A stretch of 64,000 nt of DNA from Burkholderia sp. WSM2230 (GTDB taxonomy: Bacteria > Pseudomonadota > Gammaproteobacteria > Burkholderiales > Burkholderiaceae): NCBI RefSeq assembly GCF_000472445.1, contig NZ_AXAJ01000002.1, forward strand, positions 248,001 through 312,000, read 5' to 3'. Numbering within the stretch: position 1 is the stretch's first letter; each line of letters begins with the position of its first letter. Below, piece after piece: positions 8,789 through 18,134 of the stretch. Below the pieces are notes generated by a model. That model was not told the origin of the DNA. It did not search any database and was given only the letters and a program-made list of their open reading frames with translations. The translations under genes and the position numbers were made by a program.

Positions 8789-9559
8789 ATGAGCAACCTG
8801 AATTCACAAACCGTCCTGAGCGTCCATCATTGGACCGATACGCTTTTCAGCTTCACCTGCACGCGCGATCCGTCGTTCCGTTTCGAAAACGGCCAGTTCA
8901 CGATGGTGGGCCTCGAAGTCGACGGCAAGCCGCTGCTCCGCGCGTACAGCCTCGCAAGTGCGAACTATGAAGAACACCTCGAGTTCCTCAGCATCAAGGT
9001 GCAGGACGGCCCGCTCACGTCGCGTTTGCAGCACCTGAAGGTGGGCGACCAGGTGCTGATCGGCAAGAAGCCGGTCGGCACGCTGATGGCCGACAACCTG
9101 CTGCCGGGCAAGACGCTGTGGCTGCTGTCCACCGGCACGGGCCTCGCGCCGTTCATGTCCATCATCAAGGACCCGGACATTTACGACCGCTATGAGCGCG
9201 TGATCCTCACGCACACCTGCCGTTTCGTCGACGAACTGGCGTACAAGGAATACATCACAGACCACCTGCCGGCGCACGAGCACCTCGGCGAACTGGTGCA
9301 GGAAAAGCTGCTGTATTACCCCACGGTCACGCGCGAAGCGTTCCAGAACCGCGGCCGCATCACGGAACTCATCGAAACGGAAAAGCTGTTCGCCGACCTC
9401 GGCGTGCCCGGCTTTTCGCTCGAAGACGACCGCGTGATGCTGTGCGGCAGCCCGCACATGCTGCGCGACACGCGCAAGCTGCTCGACGACATGGGCTTCC
9501 AGGAAGGTAGCAACAATGCGCCGGGCCATTATGTGGTCGAGAAGGCGTTCGTCGGCTAA
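8789..9559 (+). CDS. fpr: Ferredoxin/flavodoxin-NADP+ reductase
   Basis: A 256-residue FAD enzyme that transfers electrons between NADPH and ferredoxin or flavodoxin, supplying iron-sulfur assembly and oxidative-stress repair. The FAD-binding motif RAYSLAS (near residues 50-56), the PLTSRLQHLK segment and the NADP-binding GTGLAPFMSI (near residues 112-121) are all present. The C-terminus YVVEKAFVG matches bacterial class I FPRs of the Azotobacter/Rhodobacter type rather than plant FNRs. Length is normal. An intrinsic terminator follows about 40 nt after the stop, so it is monocistronic. Confidence 0.95.
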   Translation: MSNLNSQTVLSVHHWTDTLFSFTCTRDPSFRFENGQFTMVGLEVDGKPLLRAYSLASANYEEHLEFLSIKVQDGPLTSRLQHLKVGDQVLIGKKPVGTLMADNLLPGKTLWLLSTGTGLAPFMSIIKDPDIYDRYERVILTHTCRFVDELAYKEYITDHLPAHEHLGELVQEKLLYYPTVTREAFQNRGRITELIETEKLFADLGVPGFSLEDDRVMLCGSPHMLRDTRKLLDDMGFQEGSNNAPGHYVVEKAFVG

Positions 9560-9595
9560 GCCGATATTTTTCGCGGCTCATGCCGCCGCCCAAAG

Positions 9596-9624
9596 GAAAA
9601 GGAGCCGTCTGGCTCCTTTTTTTT
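9596..9624 (+). terminator. Intrinsic terminator of fpr
   Basis: AAAAGGAGCC (9597-9606) pairs with GGCTCCTTTT (9611-9620) across a GTCT loop, followed by further T. A strong Rho-independent terminator directly after fpr. Confidence 0.93.
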
Positions 9625-9979
9625 CGCCGTTACAATTTCGAGTCGTACATTTGACATTCGGTGTCGGCATTATTCCTACATGCGAAGCGCTGAGCAATCT
9701 CAACCAGTACCCGAGATATTGGCGCTAACCCTTGGTGGGACTGCATTTTTCTTTTTTTTAAGATATGATCGCGGCGCACCGTTCGTCGCTTCAATCGCCG
9801 CTCATGGTACGACCTGCTTGTTACTGAATGTAAATTTCGTTACGTTGCCACGTAGTGATTTGCCTGTCGTGCTGACCTGATACGGCCATCTGGAGGCCAG
9901 AGACCTGATGCGTTCTTCCGTCGTCGCGGCGCCGATGCGCCACCCTTTCGCTGTCCACGCTGCTTTCTGAGAAAAAGTC
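9625..9979. other. AT-rich promoter region of the NarX/LuxR-type pair
   Basis: No gene seen in these 355 bp. The stretch is unusually AT-rich for this genome, with a T-rich tract at about 9746-9759 followed by TATGAT at 9764-9769, and a TTGACA at 9651-9656 near the terminator. I infer the promoter of the downstream kinase-regulator pair lies here, but no -35/-10 pair has ideal spacing. Confidence 0.4.
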
Positions 9980-10879
9980 ATGGATACGCCGACTGTCGTC
10001 CCGTTCACCAGCCCTTCTTCCGCTCTGTTGTCGCGCGACGGTTGCGGTAATGGCGTCGCTGCATCCGATCCGGCGGCGGATCCGGCCTGTGCGTCGGCTT
10101 CGGCGGAGCGAGAGTTGGCGCGCCTGCGCGCGCGGGTGCGCGAGCTGTCCGCCGAACTCGTTCGGGCGCAGGAAGCGGCCTGCCGCCACGTCGCGCGAGA
10201 GCTGCACGACGGCGTGGGCGCCGAGTTGACCGCGACGCGCTTTGCGCTCGCCGGCGTCGAAACGTGGCTGCCGGCAGACGCTCCTTCACAATGCTGGGCC
10301 GCGCTTGCCGTGGCCAACCGCTCGCTCGACGCCGTTTGCGCCGCGACCCGTCATGCGGTGGCCGAACTTCATGCGCCGTCGCTCGAAGCAGGAATCGTAG
10401 GTGCGCTCGCCCAGTGGACGGGCGAGTTCGCCGCGCGCACGCAGTTGCGCACGAGCTTCGTCTGTGCGGCCGACGTGCGTCTCACGCGGCTGCCGGCCGA
10501 CGCGGCGCTGGCCGTGTTCCGCGTCGCGCAGGAAGCGCTGAACAATATTGCCAAACACGCGCGCGCCGAATCCGCCGACGTGCGCATCGAAACCAGCCGC
10601 CGTCATCTGACGCTGATCGTCAGCGACGACGGCATTGGCGTTTCGCGCAACGCCCATCGCAGAAGCGGCCATTTCGGCCTGAGCGGGATGAAGGCGCGCT
10701 GTGCGGCCTTCGACGGCACACTGCGCGTGACCGCCCGGCGCGCCGAGCCGCAGGGCTCGAGTCAGACCCGGCGAGGCGCGGACGAAAGCACGGGCGGCAC
10801 GCTCGTGCGCGCGCGCTTCGCGTGGGACGCCATGCTCGCCGACGCCCGGTTCGCCGGGCTGCGCGCAGCGCAATCGTGA
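9980..10879 (+). CDS. Soluble sensor histidine kinase, NarX/HisKA_3 type
   Basis: A 299-residue kinase. The dimerisation/phosphoacceptor motif ARELHDGVGAELTATRF places the phosphorylated His at residue 76. The ATP-binding domain shows the N-box (AQEALNNIAKHARA), the G1 box (VSDDGIGV) and GHFGLSGMKARC. Before the H-box there is only about 70 residues, with a short heptad-like stretch and no membrane segment, PAS or GAF domain, so the signal must come through another protein or a cytoplasmic cue acting on the catalytic part. The next gene, 10 nt downstream, encodes the LuxR-type response regulator and is the obvious phosphotransfer partner. Confidence 0.88.
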   Translation: MDTPTVVPFTSPSSALLSRDGCGNGVAASDPAADPACASASAERELARLRARVRELSAELVRAQEAACRHVARELHDGVGAELTATRFALAGVETWLPADAPSQCWAALAVANRSLDAVCAATRHAVAELHAPSLEAGIVGALAQWTGEFAARTQLRTSFVCAADVRLTRLPADAALAVFRVAQEALNNIAKHARAESADVRIETSRRHLTLIVSDDGIGVSRNAHRRSGHFGLSGMKARCAAFDGTLRVTARRAEPQGSSQTRRGADESTGGTLVRARFAWDAMLADARFAGLRAAQS

Positions 10880-10889
10880 GCGAGCCGTC

Positions 10890-11546
10890 ATGAGCCTGCG
10901 CATCCTGCTCGCCGACGATCACGCCGTGGTTCGCCAGGGCGTGCGTCAGTTGCTGCTGGATCGCGGCGTGGCCCGCGAAGTCACCGAGGCGCAGACCGGT
11001 GCCGAGGCGCTGGACGCCGTCGCCGCCCACAGTTACGACGTAGTGCTGCTGGACATTTCGCTGCCGGACATGAATGGCGTCGAAGTGCTGAAACGTCTGA
11101 AACGCAAGGCGCCGCGCGTGGCCGTGCTGATGTTCTCGATGTATCGCGAGGATCAGTATGCGGTGCGCGCGCTCAAAGCCGGCGCCGCCGGCTATCTGTC
11201 GAAGACCGTCGACGCCGCGCAGATGATCGGCGCCATCCAGCAGGTCGCGGCCGGCCGCAAGTACGTGAGCCCGGCGATGGCCGAAGCGCTCGCCGACTAC
11301 GTCTCCTTCGACGGCGAGCAGTTGCCGCACGAAAAGCTCTCCGACCGCGAATATCAGACCTTGTGCATGCTCGCGTCGGGCAAACGGCTGACGGATATTG
11401 CCGAGGCGCTGTCGCTGTCGGTCAAAACCGTGAGCGTGTACCGAACCCGCCTGCTCGAGAAGATGAAACTGCGCAACAACGCGGAACTCACCTTCTATGT
11501 GATGAGCAACCGCCTCGTCGACCTCAATCCGGCGATGGCAGGTTAA
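10890..11546 (+). CDS. NarL/LuxR-family response regulator
   Basis: A 218-residue two-component regulator. The receiver domain carries the acidic pocket ADDH, phosphoacceptor Asp55 in VVLLDISLPDMNG and the conserved Lys in GYLSKTVD. The C-terminal LuxR-type helix-turn-helix begins at about residue 148 (LSDREYQTLCMLASGK) with recognition region SVKTVSVYRTRLLEKM. It is cotranscribed with the upstream HisKA_3 kinase (10-nt gap) and should bind DNA when phosphorylated. Targets cannot be inferred; the neighbouring permease starts about 200 nt downstream with its own promoter-like element. Confidence 0.9.
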   Translation: MSLRILLADDHAVVRQGVRQLLLDRGVAREVTEAQTGAEALDAVAAHSYDVVLLDISLPDMNGVEVLKRLKRKAPRVAVLMFSMYREDQYAVRALKAGAAGYLSKTVDAAQMIGAIQQVAAGRKYVSPAMAEALADYVSFDGEQLPHEKLSDREYQTLCMLASGKRLTDIAEALSLSVKTVSVYRTRLLEKMKLRNNAELTFYVMSNRLVDLNPAMAG

Positions 11547-11680
11547 GCGCCGCTGTTGCGGCGCGTCCCGCGCTGTGTGGCTGCCGGGTGGCGCCGCTTG
11601 GTCGCCACGGCGCGATATCCGCTGAACTCCTCCCGTTCCCAACAAGCGCGTCCCAGAAAGGTGCATCCGCGCGCATCCGC

Positions 11681-11686
11681 TAAAAT
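11681..11686 (+). promoter_or_regulatory. -10-like element of the permease gene
   Basis: TAAAAT in the context CGCTAAAATCGCG, a -10 form repeated upstream of several genes in this window. It lies 58 nt before the permease ATG. No clear -35 hexamer is present at the right distance. Confidence 0.4.
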
Positions 11687-11744
11687 CGCGGGTTTCCCCG
11701 ACATTCGGCGCGCGACACGCGTGCACTACTGGAGACCCCCGCCA

Positions 11745-13136
11745 ATGTCCCTGTTTCGCAAGAAGAGCGTCGAGCACATGCTCGCGACGAGCGCTCAAAA
11801 CGCCGGCCTGAAGAAAGCGCTCGGCGCGCTGGACCTGACGTTTCTCGGCGTCGGCGCCATCATCGGCACCGGCATTTTCGTGCTGACCGGAACGGGCGCC
11901 GTCCAGGCCGGCCCCGCGCTGATGATCTCGTTTCTGATCGCGGCCGTCGCGTGCGGCTTCGCGGCGCTCGCGTACGCCGAGTTCGCGTCGACGATTCCGG
12001 TCGCAGGTTCCATCTATACCTATTCGTATGCGACGCTCGGCGAACTGGCCGCGTGGATCATCGGCTGGGACCTGATGCTTGAATACGGGCTTGCGACGTC
12101 GGCGGTTTCCGTCGGCTGGTCGGGTTATCTCCAATCGCTGCTGTCGGGTTTCGGCGTGTCGTTGCCGGTCGCGCTGACGGCGGCGCCGGGCGCGTTGCCC
12201 GGCCATGAAACGCTCTTCAATCTGCCGGCGTTCCTCGTGATGATGGCGATCACCGCCCTGTTGTCGGTCGGCGTGCGGGAATCCGCGCGGATCAACAACA
12301 TCATGGTCGCAATCAAGGTGACCGTGGTGCTGCTCGTCATCGCCGTGGGTGTGTTCCACGTGACGCCGGCAAACTGGCACCCGTTCATGCCGAACGGCTG
12401 GAACGGCGTGTTCGGCGCGGCGGCGGTGATGTTTTTCGCGTTCATCGGCTTCGACTCCGTGTCGTCCGCGGCGGAAGAGGTGAAAGACCCGAAGCGCGAC
12501 CTGCCGATCGGCATCATCGCGTCGCTCGGCGTGTGCGCGGTGTTGTATGTCGCGGTGGCCGCCGTCGTGACGGGCATTGTGCCGTCGGCGCAGTTCGCGA
12601 ACATTTCGCATCCGGTTTCGTACGCGTTGCAGGTCGCAGGTGAGAAGTGGGTGGCGGGCTTTATCGACCTTGGCGCGGTGCTCGGCATGCTGACTGTGAT
12701 CCTCGTGATGGCTTACGGCCAGACGCGCGTGATCTTCGCGATGTCGCGCGATGGGTTGCTGCCTGCACGGCTTTCGCGTGTGCATCCGCGCTTTGCGACG
12801 CCGTTCTTCACGACCTGGCTGGTCGGCATTTTCTTCGGGCTGATTGGGGCGCTCGTGCCGTTGAATGTGTTGGCGGAACTGATCAACATCGGCACGCTGG
12901 CGGCGTTTTCGATGGTGTCGATTGCGGTTCTCGTTTTGCGCAAGACGCATCCGGAGTTGCCCCGGGCGTTCCGGTGTCCGGGTGTGCCGGTCGTGCCGGT
13001 GCTCGCTGTGGCGTCGTGTCTGTTTTTGATGGCGAATCTGCAGGCGGTGACGTGGGTGGCGTTTGTGGTCTGGCTGGTGGTGGGGATGGTGATTTACTTT
13101 GGGTATTCGAGGAGAAGGTCGAAGTTGGCGGTGTAA
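11745..13136 (+). CDS. Cationic amino acid permease, APC superfamily
   Basis: A 463-residue inner-membrane transporter with about 12 hydrophobic segments. The first helix contains GVGAIIGTGIFVLTG, the substrate-binding motif of APC amino acid transporters, and the overall pattern matches the CAT (YfnA-like) group. It probably imports amino acids by proton symport; the exact substrate is unknown. The ATG at 11745 is preceded by GGAGA at 9 nt spacing. An in-frame codon farther upstream would add a non-conserved Arg-rich leader. Codon usage becomes less GC-biased near the 3' end (GTGGGGATGG-type runs), but the frame is intact. Confidence 0.9.
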   Translation: MSLFRKKSVEHMLATSAQNAGLKKALGALDLTFLGVGAIIGTGIFVLTGTGAVQAGPALMISFLIAAVACGFAALAYAEFASTIPVAGSIYTYSYATLGELAAWIIGWDLMLEYGLATSAVSVGWSGYLQSLLSGFGVSLPVALTAAPGALPGHETLFNLPAFLVMMAITALLSVGVRESARINNIMVAIKVTVVLLVIAVGVFHVTPANWHPFMPNGWNGVFGAAAVMFFAFIGFDSVSSAAEEVKDPKRDLPIGIIASLGVCAVLYVAVAAVVTGIVPSAQFANISHPVSYALQVAGEKWVAGFIDLGAVLGMLTVILVMAYGQTRVIFAMSRDGLLPARLSRVHPRFATPFFTTWLVGIFFGLIGALVPLNVLAELINIGTLAAFSMVSIAVLVLRKTHPELPRAFRCPGVPVVPVLAVASCLFLMANLQAVTWVAFVVWLVVGMVIYFGYSRRRSKLAV

Positions 13137-13269
13137 GCGTTTTTTTCTGCCTGCGGCCGGTTCAAGCCCCTTGGCCTTTCCTTGAGGTCGCGAGGGTGTG
13201 GTCGCTTTTAACCCAATCAAACCAAAGCCCGCCCCAGGCAAAAAACCCCTCATAGCGTCCCCGCCCAAT

Positions 13270-13299
13270 TTGTGCTTTACTTTTCGGCAGACTCATAAA
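13270..13299 (+). promoter_or_regulatory. Candidate promoter of the molybdenum hydroxylase operon
   Basis: TTGTGC (13270-13275) and CATAAA (13294-13299) are separated by 18 bp, about 90 nt before the first gene of the operon. Both hexamers are moderate matches to sigma-70 consensus, and the stretch is AT-rich relative to its surroundings. Confidence 0.4.
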
Positions 13300-13389
13300 A
13301 AACCGCAGCACCCTAACCGGATCAAAACGAACAGGCAGGCTGAAGGCAGAACAAAAGCGGTCCGGTTTCCCCCATCAGGAGACGACTTC

Positions 13390-13932
<543 letters not shown>

Positions 13933-13942
13933 GGAGCCGACG

Positions 13943-16330
13943 ATGAACGCACCCGAAACGCACAACCTGATCGGCGCTTCCGTCGAACGTAAGGAAGACT
14001 ATCGATTCCTGACCGGCAACGGCCAGTACACCGACGACATTCTTCTGCCCCAGCAAACCTACGCGGTCTTCCTGCGCTCGCCGCACGCCCACGCGAAGAT
14101 CAACAGCATCGAAACGACGGCGGCCAAACAGTCGCCCGGCGTGGTCGCCATCTTCACCGGCAAGGATATGGCTGCCGAGAACGTCGGCGGCCTGCCGTGC
14201 GGCTGGCTCATCCACAGCACGGACGGCAAGCCGATGAACGAGCCGCCGCATCCGATCATCGCGCACACGAAAGTGCGTCACGTCGGCGATCAGGTCGCAC
14301 TCGTGATCGCGGATTCGATCAAGGCCGCGAAAGACGCTGCCGAATTGATCGAAGTCGATTACGACGTGCTGCCCGCCGTGGTCGATACCGCGCATGCGGC
14401 GGACCCCGGCCAGCCGGCCGTTCACGACGAGGTGCCGGACAACGTCTGCTACAACTGGGGCCACGGCGACAAAGCCGCCACCGACGCCGCCTTCGCCAAA
14501 GCCGCCCACGTCACCACGCTCGACATCGTCAATAACCGTCTCGTGCCGAATGCGATCGAACCGCGCGCGGTGAACGCAAGCTATTCGTCGCAGGACGACA
14601 GCTACACGCTCTACGTGGCAAATCAGAATCCGCACGTGGAGCGGCTGCTGATGGCCGCTTTTGTGCTGTCATTGCCGGAGTCGAAGCTGCGCGTGATTGC
14701 GCCCGACGTCGGCGGCGGCTTCGGTTCGAAAATTTTTCTGTACGCGGAAGACGTCGCGCTGACGTGGGCGTCAAAGAAAATTCGCCGACCCGTGAAGTGG
14801 ACCGCCGAGCGCTCCGAAGCCTTCCTCTCGGACGCGCATGGCCGCGATCACGTGACGAAAGCGGAACTGGCGCTCGACGCCGACGGCAAGTTCCTCGGCA
14901 TGCGCATTCACACCATTGCGAACATGGGCGCGTATCTGTCCACGTTCGCCTCGAGCGTGCCGACCATCCTCTACGCGACGCTGCTGGCCGGCCAATACGC
15001 GACGCCCGCCATCTACGCCGAGGTCAAGGCGGTCTTCACCAACACCGTTCCTGTCGACGCCTATCGCGGCGCGGGCCGCCCCGAAGCGACCTATGTGGTC
15101 GAGCGTCTGGTCGAAACGGCCGCGCGCGAGATGAAGATCGACCCGGCCGAAATTCGCCGCCGCAATTTCATCCGCGAGTTTCCGTACGCGACGCCGGTCG
15201 GCCTCACCTACGACACGGGCGACTATGAAGCGATCCTCGCGCGCTCGCTCGAACTCGCCGATGTGAAAGGCTTCGAAGCGCGCCGCCAGCAATCGGAGAA
15301 AAACGGCAAGCGGCGCGGCCTCGGCTACTCCTGCTATATCGAGGCATGCGGTCTCGCGCCGTCTAACATCGCGGGTGCGCTCGGCGCGCGCGCGGGTCTT
15401 TTCGAAGTCGGCCAGATTCGCGTGCATCCGACAGGCTCGGTCACGGTATTTACCGGCTCGCACAGTCACGGCCAGGGACACGAAACGACCTTCGCGCAAG
15501 TGGTCGCGGACCGCCTCGGCATTCCGCTCGAAAGCGTCGAGATCGTGCATGGCGACACCGGCCGCATTCCGTTCGGCATGGGCACATACGGCTCGCGCTC
15601 CATTGCGGTCGGCGGCTCGGCGATCATGAAGGCGCTCGACAAGATCGAAGCGAAGGCGAAGAAAATCGCCGCACATCTGCTCGAAGCCGCCGCGGAAGAC
15701 ATCGAGTTCAAGGACGGCGTGTTCCGCGTGGCCGGCACCGATCGCACGAAGGCCTTCGCGGAGATTTCGCTCGCGGCGTATGTGCCGCACAACTATCCGC
15801 TGGAAGTGCTAGAACCGGGCCTCGAAGAAAGCGCGTTCTATGACCCGAGCAATTTCACGTATCCGTCGGGCGCGTACATCTGCGAGATCGAGGTTGATCC
15901 GGACACCGGCGTGTGCGAAATCCAGCAGTTCACAGCCGTCGACGATTTCGGCAACGTGATTAATCCGATGATCGTCGAAGGCCAGGTGCACGGCGGTCTC
16001 GCGCAAGGCATCGGGCAAGCCATGCTGGAGCGCTGCGTGTACGACAAGGAAAGCGGTCAGCTGCTGTCGGGCTCGTATATGGATTACGCGATGCCGCACG
16101 CGTCGGACCTGCCGGACTTCACCGTGGAAACGGCGAAGGGCACGCCGTGCACGCACAATCCGCTCGGCGTCAAAGGTTGCGGCGAAGCGGGCGCGATCGG
16201 CTCGCCGCCGGCGGTGATCAACGCGATCATCGACGCGCTCGCGCCGCTCGGCGTGACCGATCTGCAAATGCCGGCTACGCCGCATCGCGTGTGGTCGGCC
16301 ATCCACGCGGCCACGCAGGCAGCCCACTGA
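13943..16330 (+). CDS. Molybdenum hydroxylase large subunit, form II CoxL-like
   Basis: A 795-residue catalytic subunit binding molybdopterin cytosine dinucleotide. The active-site loop reads AYRGAGR (residues 373-379). That is the form II or putative CODH signature; true form I CO dehydrogenases have AYXCSFR with a Cu-binding Cys, which is absent here. The proposed general-base Glu is E748 in [10 protein letters not shown]. Other cofactor segments are DVGGGFGSK and [16 protein letters not shown]. It should hydroxylate an aldehyde, N-heterocycle or similar substrate; CO oxidation is unproven for form II enzymes. Cotranscribed with small and medium subunits and four maturation genes. GAGGAG precedes the start. 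Confidence 0.93.
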   Translation: MNAPETHNLIGASVERKEDYRFLTGNGQYTDDILLPQQTYAVFLRSPHAHAKINSIETTAAKQSPGVVAIFTGKDMAAENVGGLPCGWLIHSTDGKPMNEPPHPIIAHTKVRHVGDQVALVIADSIKAAKDAAELIEVDYDVLPAVVDTAHAADPGQPAVHDEVPDNVCYNWGHGDKAATDAAFAKAAHVTTLDIVNNRLVPNAIEPRAVNASYSSQDDSYTLYVANQNPHVERLLMAAFVLSLPESKLRVIAPDVGGGFGSKIFLYAEDVALTWASKKIRRPVKWTAERSEAFLSDAHGRDHVTKAELALDADGKFLGMRIHTIANMGAYLSTFASSVPTILYATLLAGQYATPAIYAEVKAVFTNTVPVDAYRGAGRPEATYVVERLVETAAREMKIDPAEIRRRNFIREFPYATPVGLTYDTGDYEAILARSLELADVKGFEARRQQSEKNGKRRGLGYSCYIEACGLAPSNIAGALGARAGLFEVGQIRVHPTGSVTVFTGSHSHGQGHETTFAQVVADRLGIPLESVEIVHGDTGRIPFGMGTYGSRSIAVGGSAIMKALDKIEAKAKKIAAHLLEAAAEDIEFKDGVFRVAGTDRTKAFAEISLAAYVPHNYPLEVLEPGLEESAFYDPSNFTYPSGAYICEIEVDPDTGVCEIQQFTAVDDFGNVINPMIVEGQVHGGLAQGIGQAMLERCVYDKESGQLLSGSYMDYAMPHASDLPDFTVETAKGTPCTHNPLGVKGCGEAGAIGSPPAVINAIIDALAPLGVTDLQMPATPHRVWSAIHAATQAAH

Positions 16331-16352
16331 GATCCTGAGCGGAGCATTCGAC

Positions 16353-17150
16353 ATGTATTCATTCGAGTATCAACGCGCGACGGACCCGCAAGCGGCCGCC
16401 GCAGCCATCGCCGCCGACAGCGACGCCAAGTTTCTCGCCGGCGGACAAAGCCTGTTGCCCACCATGCGGCTGCGTCTCGCGCAGCCGTCGCAATTGATCG
16501 ACGTGACGCGCATTCCGGCGCTCAAGTCCATCACCGTAGATGCCAATGTGGTGAAGATCGGCGCAGCCGTCTGTCACGCGGATGTCGCGGAGCACGCCGA
16601 CTTGCGCCGCGCGTTGCCGGCGCTCGCGGAACTCGCCGCGCATATCGGCGACCGCCAGGTGCGCGCGCTCGGCACGCTGGGCGGCTCGCTCGCCAACAAC
16701 GACCCGGCCGCGTGTTACCCGGCGGCGGCAATGGGTCTGGACGCCACCATCGTTACGCAGAAGCGGCGCATTTCATCCAGCGACTTTTTTGTCGGCATGT
16801 ATGAGACCGCGCTGGAACCGGACGAGCTGATCGTCGCCGTCGAGTTTCCCGTGCCCGAGCGCTCGGCGTACGAGAAATTCCGCAATCCCGCGTCGCATTT
16901 CGCGCTCGTCGGCGTATTCGTTGCGAAGTTCGCGAACGGCGTACGCGTCGCGGTGACGGGCGCGGCGGCTTCGGTGTTTCGCGTGCCCGAACTGGAAACC
17001 GCGCTATCGGCGAATTTCACGCCCGAGGCCGCGCGTGCGGTTAGCTTGCCCGCCACGAATCTGAACGACGACATGCACGCGAGCGCCGAATATCGCGCGC
17101 ATCTGATTCCGGTGCTCGCCGCGCGCGCGGTGGCGAAGACAAATAGTTAG
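16353..17150 (+). CDS. Molybdenum hydroxylase medium subunit, FAD-binding (CoxM-like)
   Basis: A 265-residue flavoprotein of the vanillyl-alcohol-oxidase fold found in CO/xanthine dehydrogenases. FAD contacts are the AGGQSLLP loop (near residues 29-36) and the TLGGSLANNDPA segment (near residues 108-119). A C-terminal CODH-FAD domain follows. Length is close to the 260-300 usual for subunit M. It receives electrons from the 2Fe-2S subunit and hands them to the respiratory acceptor. The order small-large-medium (S-L-M) also matches form II clusters rather than M-S-L of form I. Confidence 0.93.
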   Translation: MYSFEYQRATDPQAAAAAIAADSDAKFLAGGQSLLPTMRLRLAQPSQLIDVTRIPALKSITVDANVVKIGAAVCHADVAEHADLRRALPALAELAAHIGDRQVRALGTLGGSLANNDPAACYPAAAMGLDATIVTQKRRISSSDFFVGMYETALEPDELIVAVEFPVPERSAYEKFRNPASHFALVGVFVAKFANGVRVAVTGAAASVFRVPELETALSANFTPEAARAVSLPATNLNDDMHASAEYRAHLIPVLAARAVAKTNS

Positions 17151-17169
17151 CCATCCTTTGTATGGACCA

Positions 17170-17197
17170 CCGGCGCGAGTCCCCACGCTCGCGCCGG
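17170..17197. repeat. Strong hairpin between the catalytic and maturation genes
   Basis: CCGGCGCGAG (17170-17179) and CTCGCGCCGG (17188-17197) form a perfect 10-bp GC-rich stem with an 8-nt loop in the 94-bp gap between the medium subunit and the AAA+ gene. There is no T-run, so it is not a classic terminator. It may stabilise the upstream mRNA or partly block readthrough. Confidence 0.6.
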
Positions 17198-17244
17198 CAG
17201 GAGTCGCTCAAGCGCGCCGCTGATCGCGCAGATTCAGGAACGCC

Positions 17245-18129
17245 ATGCACCCCGCTTCAATCGACGACACCCTCGCGCAACTCGCCGCCCAGAACTATTT
17301 CGCGAGCCGCGAACTGGCGACGGCGTTGTACCTTGCGCTACGCATGGAGCGTCCTTTGTTCGTCGAAGGGGAACCGGGCGTCGGCAAGACCGAGCTCGCC
17401 AAAGCGGCGGCGGGCATGCTCGGCACGTCGATGCTGCGGCTGCAATGCTATGAAGGACTCGATACCGCCAGCGCGCTTTACGAGTGGGACTACCCGCGGC
17501 AGATCATGGCGCTGCGTCTTGCCGAAGCCGCGGGCGAGCGGCCCGATAACGACACTTTGTATCGCAGCGAATTTCTGCTGAAGCGTCCGCTGCTGCAAGC
17601 GCTGCTGCCCGACGAAAATCCGGGCGTGCGACGCGTGCTGCTGATCGACGAAATCGACCGCGCCGACGAGCCCTTCGAAGCCTTCCTGCTCGAACTGCTG
17701 TCCGACTTTCAGGTGTCGATTCCCGAGTACGGCACGGTGCGCGCGGCACAGCCGCCGCTCGTCGTGATGACCTCGAACCGCACGCGCGAAGTGCACGACG
17801 CATTGAAGCGCCGCTGCCTGTATCAATGGATCGGCTACCCGGAGCGCGATCGCGAACTGCAGATCGTGGCCGCGCGCGCGCCGCAAACATCCGCACAATT
17901 GCAGCGGCGCGCGGTCGATTTCGTGCACCGGCTGCGCGGCATCGATCTGTTCAAGGCGCCGGGGATTGCGGAGGCTATCGACTGGTGCCGGGCGCTCGAA
18001 GCGCTCTCGGTGACGGAGCTCGATCCGCAATCGGTGCAGAACACGCTCGGCGTGCTGCTCAAGTATCAGGACGATCTGGCGCGTGTCGACGCGGCGCAGA
18101 TCGCACAGTGCCTCGCCGCGCCGGAATAG
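17245..18129 (+). CDS. MoxR-family AAA+ ATPase, CoxD-like maturation factor
   Basis: A 294-residue MoxR-type ATPase. Walker A is EGEPGVGKTELAKA (about residues 36-49) and Walker B is VLLIDEIDRAD (about 131-141), with the MoxR-specific continuation and sensor segment VVMTSNRTREVHDALKRRC. In Oligotropha CoxD, with VWA protein CoxE, acts on apo-CO dehydrogenase to assemble the active metal-sulfur site. Here the same pairing with the next gene (VWA, 5-nt gap) indicates an equivalent chaperone for this form II enzyme. What it inserts is unclear, since form II lacks the Cu-binding Cys; Mo sulfuration is one possibility. Confidence 0.9.
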   Translation: MHPASIDDTLAQLAAQNYFASRELATALYLALRMERPLFVEGEPGVGKTELAKAAAGMLGTSMLRLQCYEGLDTASALYEWDYPRQIMALRLAEAAGERPDNDTLYRSEFLLKRPLLQALLPDENPGVRRVLLIDEIDRADEPFEAFLLELLSDFQVSIPEYGTVRAAQPPLVVMTSNRTREVHDALKRRCLYQWIGYPERDRELQIVAARAPQTSAQLQRRAVDFVHRLRGIDLFKAPGIAEAIDWCRALEALSVTELDPQSVQNTLGVLLKYQDDLARVDAAQIAQCLAAPE

Positions 18130-18134
18130 CGAAC

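Noticed and set aside
10620..13268. An open minus-strand frame of more than 800 codons opposite the kinase, regulator and permease
   Set aside because: It is antisense to three clear genes, its product is Arg/His-rich with no domain, and such long shadow frames are common in GC-rich DNA.
13943..16330. Calling the Mo-hydroxylase a true aerobic CO dehydrogenase
   Set aside because: The active-site loop is AYRGAGR rather than AYXCSFR and lacks the Cu-binding cysteine; the gene order is S-L-M as in form II clusters.
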